DNA of 64,000 nucleotides from Kitasatospora paranensis (GTDB lineage Bacteria > Actinomycetota > Actinomycetes > Streptomycetales > Streptomycetaceae), in assembly GCF_039544005.1 (NCBI RefSeq), contig NZ_BAABKV010000001.1:5518001-5582000 (forward strand), read 5' to 3'. Below, piece by piece: positions 58,114 through 64,000 of the stretch; within the stretch, counting starts at the first letter, position 1, and every line of letters starts with the position of its first letter. Below the pieces are notes generated by a model, which was given only the letters and a program-made list of their open reading frames with translations, was not told where the DNA came from and made no database searches. Both the position numbers and the translations under genes were made by a program.

Positions 58114-58899
58114 ATGTCGGACGGTAACTCCTCCCGTAAGCCCGTCCCCGTGAACGGGGGCAAGGGCGGCGGACCGGCTTCGACCGAATACGACGTCCTG
58201 GAAGGGCGCCTCGGGTACGTACTCGAGCGCGCCCTTCTGGTGCGTGCCCTGACCCACCGCTCGTACGCGTACGAGAACGGCGGGCTGCCCACCAACGAGC
58301 GCCTGGAGTTCCTCGGCGACTCGGTGCTGGGCCTCGTGGTGACCGACACCCTCTACCGCCTCCACCCGGAGGTCGCCGAGGGCACGCTCGCCAAACTGCG
58401 GGCCGCGGTGGTCAACTCCCGCGCGCTCGCCGACGTCGGCCGGGGCCTCGAACTCGGCACGTTCATCCGCCTCGGCAAGGGCGAGGAGGGCACCGGCGGC
58501 CGCGACAAGTCGTCGATCCTCGCCGACACCGTCGAGGCCGTGATCGGCGCCGTCTACCTCGACCAGGGCCTCGACGCGGCCACCGAGTTCGTCCACCGGC
58601 TCTTCGACCCGCTCATCGCGGAGTCGTCCCAGCTCGGCGCGGGCCTGGACTGGAAGACCAGCCTCCAGGAGCTCACCGCCGCCGCCGGCATCGGTGTCCC
58701 CGAGTACGTCGTCGCCGAGTCCGGACCGGACCACGAGAAGACCTTCGACGCCGCGGCCCGGGTGGCCGGCCAGGACTTCGGGCACGGCAGCGGCCGCTCG
58801 AAGAAGGAGGCCGAGCAGAAGGCCGCCGAGAGCGCCTGGCGGGCGATCAAGGCCAAGTACGCCGACAGCCTGCCCGCCGGTACCGCCGGCAAGGACTGA
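58114..58899 (+). CDS. rnc: Ribonuclease III
   Basis: 261 residues, double-strand RNA endonuclease. Catalytic RNase III domain with RLEFLGDSVLGLVV (about 68-81), DTVEAVIGAVYLDQG; dsRNA-binding domain from about 185 (KTSLQELTAAAGIG, SKKEAEQKAAESAW). The first ~25 residues are a Gly/Lys-rich extension seen in Streptomyces AbsB. A GTG at 58102 is a less likely start. AbsB in S. coelicolor affects antibiotic production. Confidence 0.96.
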   Translation: MSDGNSSRKPVPVNGGKGGGPASTEYDVLEGRLGYVLERALLVRALTHRSYAYENGGLPTNERLEFLGDSVLGLVVTDTLYRLHPEVAEGTLAKLRAAVVNSRALADVGRGLELGTFIRLGKGEEGTGGRDKSSILADTVEAVIGAVYLDQGLDAATEFVHRLFDPLIAESSQLGAGLDWKTSLQELTAAAGIGVPEYVVAESGPDHEKTFDAAARVAGQDFGHGSGRSKKEAEQKAAESAWRAIKAKYADSLPAGTAGKD

Positions 58900-58909
58900 G
58901 GCGGCCGCC

Positions 58910-59773
58910 GTGCCCGAGCTGCCCGAGGTCGAGGTCGTCCGGCGCGGACTGGCCCGCTGGGTGTCCGGCCGCACAGTGGCGGACGTCCAGGTGCTCCACC
59001 CGCGCTCCGTCCGCCGGCACCTGGCCGGCGGCGACGACTTCGCCGCCCGGCTCGCCGGGGTCGTCCTCGGCGAGGCCCATCGGCGCGGCAAGTACCTGTG
59101 GGTACCGCTCGGCGACGGCGCGCACTCCATGGTCGGCCACCTCGGGATGAGCGGGCAGCTGCTCGTCCAGGACCCGGCCACCCCCGACGAGACCCATCTG
59201 CGGGTCCGGTTCCGGTTCGCCGACGGCGGCCGCGAACTGCGCTTCGTCGACCAGCGGACGTTCGGCGGCCTGGCCGTCGAGCCGGCCGAGCCTGGTGACC
59301 CGGAGGCCACCCCCGGCTCGCTCGCCCACATCGCCCGCGACCCGCTCGACGCCCGCTTCGACGACGACGCGTTCGTCACCGCCCTGCGGGCCAAGCGCAC
59401 CACCGTCAAGCGCGCCCTGCTCGACCAGACGCTGATCAGCGGCGTCGGCAACATCTACGCCGACGAGTCGCTGTGGCGGGCCCGGCTGCACTACGACCGG
59501 CCGACGGCCACCCTGACCCGGCCGCTCGCCACCGAGCTGCTCCGGCACGCCCGCGAGGTGATGAGCGCGGCGCTCGCCGTCGGCGGCACCACCTTCGACA
59601 GCCTCTACGTCAACGTGAACGGCGAGAGCGGCTACTTCTCCCGGGACCTCGACGCCTACGGCCGCGAGGGCGAGCCGTGCCACCGGTGCGGCACGCCCAT
59701 CCGGCGCGCGGCCTGGATGAACCGCTCCAGCTACTTCTGCCCGCGCTGCCAGCGGCCCCCGCGCCCGCAGTAG
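58910..59773 (+). CDS. mutM: Formamidopyrimidine-DNA glycosylase
   Basis: 287 residues. PELPEVEVVRRGL with the catalytic Pro after the cleaved initiator (GTG 58910), Lys in HRRGKYL, the H2TH region (LLDQTLISGVGNIYADE) and a C-terminal zinc finger, CHRCG...YFCPRCQ. Begins 11 bases after rnc stop. Confidence 0.95.
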   Translation: MPELPEVEVVRRGLARWVSGRTVADVQVLHPRSVRRHLAGGDDFAARLAGVVLGEAHRRGKYLWVPLGDGAHSMVGHLGMSGQLLVQDPATPDETHLRVRFRFADGGRELRFVDQRTFGGLAVEPAEPGDPEATPGSLAHIARDPLDARFDDDAFVTALRAKRTTVKRALLDQTLISGVGNIYADESLWRARLHYDRPTATLTRPLATELLRHAREVMSAALAVGGTTFDSLYVNVNGESGYFSRDLDAYGREGEPCHRCGTPIRRAAWMNRSSYFCPRCQRPPRPQ

Positions 59774-59816
59774 GACGACCTGCGGCCCCGGGGCACCGGG
59801 CGCGCGCGCCCGCCGC

Positions 59817-60760
59817 TCAGCGATCGGCGCCGGCCGGCTGGGGTTCGACCGCGTCCAGCGCGCCCCCTCGCCCTCGCCGAACCACGCCACGCCCACCGCG
59901 CTCACCACGGCCAGGACGAAGCCGAACACCGCCAGCGGGGCGAAGCCCGGCCGGGACGAGTCGCCCAGCCAGATCACGCCGACCGCGCCCGGCACCACCG
60001 TCTCGCCGACCACCAGCGCCGCCGTCGCCGCGTTCACCGACCCCAGCTGCAGCGCCACCGTGTGCAGGTACATCCCGCCCAGGCCGCCCACCAGGATCGC
60101 GTACAGCGCGGGGTCGGTGACCAGCTGCCCGAGGTCGAAGGGCTCCAGGCCGTCCAGGATCCGCACGCCGATGCCGAGCGCGCCGAACCCCAGGCCGGAG
60201 AGCAGGCCCGCCACGATCGCGCCGCTCCGCCCCAGCCGCCGCACCAGCAGCGAGCCGCCGGCGATCAGCACCACCGAGCCGATCAGCAGCCACCAGTGCA
60301 CCGGCCATGCCGCGTGGTGCGGCCCCTCCGGGCCGGCCGCCACCGCGAGCAGCACCAGCGCGCCGCAGAGCACCCCGATCGACGTCCACTCCAGCCGCTT
60401 CAGCCGCAGCCCCAGCATCCGGACGCTGAGCAGCGCGGTGATCACCAGATTGGCACTGATGATCGTCTGCGACAGGAACAGCGGCAGCAGCCGGGCCGCC
60501 AGCGCACCCAGCAGGAAGCCCACGAAGTCGAGCACCGTGCCGAGGATGAACTCCCAGGTCACCACGGCCTTGGCGGTCGAGGCCAGGCTCGGGCCGCCGT
60601 GCTCCGTCGTCGTCGCGTCCGGGCCTGCGCCGCCCGCCGGGGCGGCTCCGGCCCGGGCCGCCTCCTCACGGGCCGACCGGCGGGCGCCGAGGGCCTGGAG
60701 GACGGAACCGGTGCCGTAGCAGACCGAGGCCGCGGTGGCGGTGACGAGACCGATGAGCAC
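59817..60760 (-). CDS. DMT-type multi-pass membrane protein, frameshifted near C-terminus
   Basis: About 315 residues; 10 hydrophobic helices (LIGLVTATAASVCYGTGSVL, ILGTVLDFVGFLLGALAARLL, LVITALLSVRMLGL, VIWLGDSSRPG). The drug/metabolite transporter pattern fits. After GEGEG the frame breaks near 59863; one missing G would give ALDAVEPQPAGADR and a stop at 59817. The uninterrupted frame instead runs 300 codons antisense through mutM and is not believed. GTG 60760 start. Confidence 0.75.
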
Positions 60761-60935
60761 GGGGTCTCCGATCGGAGCGGGAGGGAGCGGGCGGGGCTGA
60801 TCGTCGAGCAGGCACCACTATGCCCGGTGTCCGGACGCCGTCCGGCCCGGCGGTGGAGGTTCCGGCCGGTCGGCGGGGGTGCGGCTCCGACCCGGGGATG
60901 GGATCGGGGCGGCCCGGCCCGGTAGCGTCGGGGCC

Positions 60936-62267
60936 ATGAGAACTGTGTTCCGCCGGGCGGCCGCCGTGCTGTCGGCGCTGATGATCGGGCTGCTGCTGAT
61001 CGCCCCGGCCGCCTCCGCGGCCGGCGGCGTGGGCGACGCCGCCGCCGCGCTGAAGAAGGGCCAGGTGTACGTCGACCCGTCGATGACCGGCCGCTTCTCG
61101 GCCGCCCAGGCGGCCGAGCTGGGCCGGCGGATCGCCGACGCCGACAAGCCGATCTTCGTCGCGGTCGTCCCGGCCACCGATGCCTACCCCGCCCGCACGG
61201 TGGCCCAGGACCTCCGGACGGAGGTCGGCATCGTCGGGGTGTACGCGATCTGGCGCGGCGACCAGTTCAAGGCCTTCGCCGACCGCAAGGCGCTGCCCGC
61301 CGGTGTCCCGGACCGGATCGCCGGCGCCGCGTTCCGCTCCCACCCGGGCGACATCGGCGCCACCCTGACCGACTTCGTCGGCCAGGCGGCCGGTCAGACC
61401 AAGGGCCACGGCATCGGCGACGGCTCCGGCTCGGGTGGCCTGGGCGCCGCCGCGATCGTCGTCCCGATCGCCCTGCTGGCCCTCGCCGGCGGCGGCGTGT
61501 TCCTGCTCTTCCGGCGGGCGAAGAAGCGCAAGGAGCAGGAGCGGCAGGCCCAGCTCGCCCAGCTGCGCACGGTCGTCGACGAGGACATCACCGCCTTCGG
61601 CGAGGAGCTCGACCGGCTCGACTTCAGCCCGGGCGCCCCGGACGCCGACGACGCCCAGCGGGCCGACTACACGCACGCCCTGGACGCCTACGAGCACGCC
61701 AAGGCGACGATGGAGGCGGCCACCGGACCGGACGACGTCCGGCCGGTGACCGAGGCGCTGGCCGACGGCCGGTTCGCGCTGGCGACGCTGGCCGCGCGCC
61801 GCGAGAAGCGGCCGCTGCCCGAGCGGCGGCCGCCGTGCTTCTTCGACCCGCGGCACGGGCCGTCGGTGGCCGACGGGCAGTGGGCCCCGGTGGGCGGGGC
61901 GCCGCGCGCGGTGCCGGTGTGCGCCGCCGACGCGGCCCGGCTGGCGGACGGCGCCGAGCCGGACATCCGGACGGTCGAGACGTCCTACGGCCGTCAGCCG
62001 TACTGGGACGCGGGACCGGCGTACAGCCCGTGGGCGGGCGGCTACTACGGCTCCGGGATGCTGCCCGGTCTGGTGGCCGGCACCGTTCTCGGGTCGGTGC
62101 TGGCCACGCCCGGTGACGCCTGGGCCGCGGGCGGCGGCTTCGACGGCGGCGGCGGGCCGGACGGCGGCGACTACTCGGGCGCGGACTTCGATCAGAGCGA
62201 CTTCGGCGGGTTCGACGGGGGCGGTGGCTTCGACGGCGGTGGCGGCGGCGACTTCGGCGGCTTCTGA
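60936..62267 (+). CDS. Secreted/membrane protein with TPM-like domain and Gly-rich C-terminus
   Basis: 443 residues. Sec signal peptide 1-28 (LIAPAASAAGG), an extracytoplasmic region, a membrane helix at about 170-193 (AAIVVPIALLALAGGGVFLLF) followed by RRAKKRKEQER, and a cytoplasmic helical domain. The last 60 residues are Gly/Asp/Phe-rich (GGGFDGGGGGDFGGF), the pattern of YgcG/TPM-type proteins. Start ATG; no good SD. Function unknown; may act at the envelope. Confidence 0.75.
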   Translation: MRTVFRRAAAVLSALMIGLLLIAPAASAAGGVGDAAAALKKGQVYVDPSMTGRFSAAQAAELGRRIADADKPIFVAVVPATDAYPARTVAQDLRTEVGIVGVYAIWRGDQFKAFADRKALPAGVPDRIAGAAFRSHPGDIGATLTDFVGQAAGQTKGHGIGDGSGSGGLGAAAIVVPIALLALAGGGVFLLFRRAKKRKEQERQAQLAQLRTVVDEDITAFGEELDRLDFSPGAPDADDAQRADYTHALDAYEHAKATMEAATGPDDVRPVTEALADGRFALATLAARREKRPLPERRPPCFFDPRHGPSVADGQWAPVGGAPRAVPVCAADAARLADGAEPDIRTVETSYGRQPYWDAGPAYSPWAGGYYGSGMLPGLVAGTVLGSVLATPGDAWAAGGGFDGGGGPDGGDYSGADFDQSDFGGFDGGGGFDGGGGGDFGGF

Positions 62268-62609
62268 GCCCGCCGGGCCGGGGCGGCAGGGCCGACCGGG
62301 TGACACCGGGCGGCCCTGCCGCCCGTGCGGGCCGGTGTCCGCGTCGGCGTCCGGGCTGCCGGCGGCGCGGGCCGGGGCGCCGGGCGCGGCGGGCGTCCGG
62401 CATCCGATCGGGTGATTCCGGGGTCGGGGTCGCGCGCACCGCGGGGCGCCGCCGCGGCCGGGTGCGGCCGGCGGATCGCCGCCGCCGACCCCGGCGCGTG
62501 CAGCCGCCGCGCACGCCCCGCACGATCGCCGGGCACCTCGGGGAGGTGCCGTGGAAGTGCCGTGAAACCCCTCGGATCCCGGCGATCGGTGTCCGACTAT
62601 GGTCGGGAC

Positions 62610-62906
62610 ATGCACGATCACGACAGCAGCCGGCCCGTCCGGGTCACCGCCTGGGTGCGGGGACGGGTCCAGCAGGTCGGCTTCCGGTGGTGGACCAGAG
62701 CCCGCGCCCTGGAGATCGGCGGGCTCACCGGCTACACCAGCAACCTCGGCGACGGCCGGGTGCAGGTGGTCGCCGAAGGGCTCCGCGCGGAGTGCGAGCA
62801 ACTGCTCGTCGCACTCCGCGGCCCGGACACTCCGGGCCAGGTCAGCGGGGTGACCGAGATCTGGAGCGCGACCGGCGAGGGCTACCCGGACTTCGTGATC
62901 CGCTAG
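62610..62906 (+). CDS. acyP: Acylphosphatase
   Basis: 98 residues. VRVTAWVRGRVQQVGFRWWTR with the catalytic Arg of VQGVGFR (here VQQVGFR) and the Asn in GYTSNLGDGRVQVV. It hydrolyses acyl phosphates. ATG 62610. Precedes smc by 860 bases, in agreement with S. coelicolor order. Confidence 0.94.
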   Translation: MHDHDSSRPVRVTAWVRGRVQQVGFRWWTRARALEIGGLTGYTSNLGDGRVQVVAEGLRAECEQLLVALRGPDTPGQVSGVTEIWSATGEGYPDFVIR

Positions 62907-62940
62907 GCGCCCGCAGGGGTGCCCGCCGAGCACACCGCAG

Positions 62941-62970
62941 TTGCCGGGGGAGTGGAGAGACCCCCGGCAA
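62941..62970. terminator. Perfect inverted repeat in the acyP-to-smc gap
   Basis: TTGCCGGGGG (62941-62950) pairs with CCCCCGGCAA (62961-62970), loop 10. It lies 35 bases after the acyP stop and may be its terminator. The 420-base gap between acyP and the small gene at 63327 shows no ORF that I trust. Confidence 0.65.
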
Positions 62971-63326
62971 CTGCCGGTGTCATCCGGTTGCCATCCGGAC
63001 GGACTCGTGGTTGACTCCGCACCAGCAGTGATCCACCTGACCCGGTGGCCCGCCCCACCCCTGGTGTGACCGTCCCGCCATGCAGGTGAGAGGCGCGCGG
63101 TAGCGTGCGGTGATCGTGTTGACCCGTTCCGTCTTTGGTGAGACGCTGGAAGCCCGCGCACAAGCCCGCGTTTCCCCGGCAGGGTCGAGTCGCCGTGTGC
63201 CCAGCTCACTGCGGCCCTCCCCGAGTGCACAACCTGCACGTCCGGTGGCACGGAGGAGTGCGTTCCCTTCCCCCTAGACCAGTACCGCGACACGGTTCGG
63301 TCACTCAGCGTGGAGGACCATACATC

Positions 63327-63530
63327 ATGGCAAAGGCGCTTCTCGGGTACGTCGGCGGCCCCGACCCGCGAATGCTCTCCGAGATGCGACGGCTGCAGCA
63401 GCGCGTCCAGGACCTGGAGGCCGAGCTCAACCGGCTCCAGACGGAGAACGACGCACTCACCGCTGTCGCTGACGAGCACTCGCTGCTCCACAGCATCGAA
63501 CTGGATCAGCGGGAGCCCGCTCTCACCTGA
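63327..63530 (+). CDS. Small coiled-coil protein upstream of smc
   Basis: 67 residues. MAKALLGYVGGPDPRMLSEM, then a leucine-zipper-like heptad stretch MRRLQQRVQDLEAELNRLQ. The TGGAGGA at 63311-63317 precedes the ATG. Well-conserved small gene in front of smc in streptomycetes as I recall; function unknown. Confidence 0.8.
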   Translation: MAKALLGYVGGPDPRMLSEMRRLQQRVQDLEAELNRLQTENDALTAVADEHSLLHSIELDQREPALT

Positions 63531-63592
63531 TCCCGATCCGCACGATCGACGCTGTAGTGCACCGAGGCTTCCCGACAGGGATCGCAGCCTGC

Positions 63593-63618
63593 AAGGGACG
63601 TCCTATGTGACGTCCCTT
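63593..63618 (+). terminator. Terminator between the small coiled-coil gene and smc
   Basis: Perfect 10-base-pair stem AAGGGACGTC (63593-63602) with GACGTCCCTT (63609-63618), loop 6. Confidence 0.8.
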
Positions 63619-63764
63619 CGTCGTCCACGAAACCCCCGCGCCCCCTTCCGAGCTGAGGCTGCCCTGGCCGCCGCGCGGTCAAACCGCCTCCTGCCCTCCC
63701 GTCCGCCACCTGGCCGGATACAGTCGCCAGCACAGCGCAGCACGCTGGCGAGGAGGTCGGACGG

Positions 63765-64000
63765 GTGCATCTGAAGAGCCTGACGCTGCGCGGATTCAAG
63801 TCGTTCGCGTCGGCCACCACACTCCGGTTCGAGCCGGGCATCACCTGCGTCGTCGGCCCGAACGGCTCCGGCAAGTCGAACGTCGTCGACGCGCTGTCCT
63901 GGGTGATGGGAGAGCAGGGCGCCAAGTCGCTGCGCGGCGGCAAGATGGAGGACGTCATCTTCGCCGGCGCGGGCGGCCGCGCCGCGCTCGGCCGCGCCGA
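63765..64000 (+). CDS. smc: Chromosome partition protein SMC, N-terminal part
   Basis: The gene runs off the right edge; 78 residues are visible. GTG 63765 (AGGAGG at 63750-63755): HLKSLTLRGFKSFASATTL, Walker A GPNGSGKSN at 33-41, and VDALSWVMGEQGAKSLRGG. This is the ATPase head of SMC, which organises the chromosome with ScpA/B. Confidence 0.96.
   Translation, partial: MHLKSLTLRGFKSFASATTLRFEPGITCVVGPNGSGKSNVVDALSWVMGEQGAKSLRGGKMEDVIFAGAGGRAALGRA

Noticed and set aside
58847..59816. C-terminal extension of the DMT-type protein through mutM
   Set aside because: A one-base frame correction gives a proper stop at 59817; the extension is antisense to mutM.

Overview
High GC content (about 70 %), frequent GTG starts, a run of small overlapping ORFs and a gene order that I recall from Streptomyces coelicolor between SCO5511 and smc (SCO5577) place this window in the chromosome core of a Streptomycetaceae actinobacterium (Streptomyces or Kitasatospora). 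Assignment to genus is inference; no rRNA or species marker is present.

Layout. 1-6.3 kb: the tail of a degenerate EAL protein, then ilvB-ilvN-ilvC (with a leader peptide and attenuator) and serA. 6.5-16.4 kb: an accessory block with a small Arg-rich protein, a secreted S8 protease and a minus-strand envelope-glycan operon (PIG-L deacetylase, YfhO-type membrane protein, GtrB-type and GtrA-type proteins). 16.5-20.9 kb: leuB, ilvE and cimA, the last two with candidate leader peptides. 21.0-31.8 kb: two tandem minus-strand conservons (cvnA-B-C-D), whose cvnB and cvnD members look identical in DNA while cvnA and cvnC differ. 32.1-35.6 kb: a small unrecognised protein behind a CRP-like palindrome and a hairpin that covers its ribosome site, a FAH-family hydrolase, gltX and five tRNAs (Gln-Glu-Glu-Glu-Gln). 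35.7-38.7 kb: ndgR diverging from leuCD. 38.9-45.8 kb: hupS, a GntR regulator with an operator-like repeat and two small ORFs, plsC-like acyltransferase-gpsA, ddlA. 45.9-55.7 kb: stand-alone Lrp ligand domain, thiL-pfkA-thiD, rpmB, DAK2 protein, recG, rsmD, coaD. 55.9-64 kb: a coiled-coil DivIVA-like protein, yceD-rpmF-rnc-mutM, membrane proteins, acylphosphatase and the start of smc.

Biologically, the left and middle parts hold most branched-chain amino acid synthesis (ilvBNC, leuB, ilvE, cimA, leuCD) with the IclR-type regulator NdgR, while the right part is housekeeping (thiamine, CoA, ribosome, DNA repair, chromosome structure). 

A major caution: at least eleven genes are broken by what reads as one missing base in a G or C run (gtrB, yfhO-like, PIG-L, ilvE, both cvnB, plsC-like, DUF3515, rpmB, recG, DMT-like; also the ilvB N-terminus). 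Several of these are normally essential or highly conserved, so the simplest reading is homopolymer error in a long-read assembly rather than true gene decay. Coordinates of these genes below span both halves.
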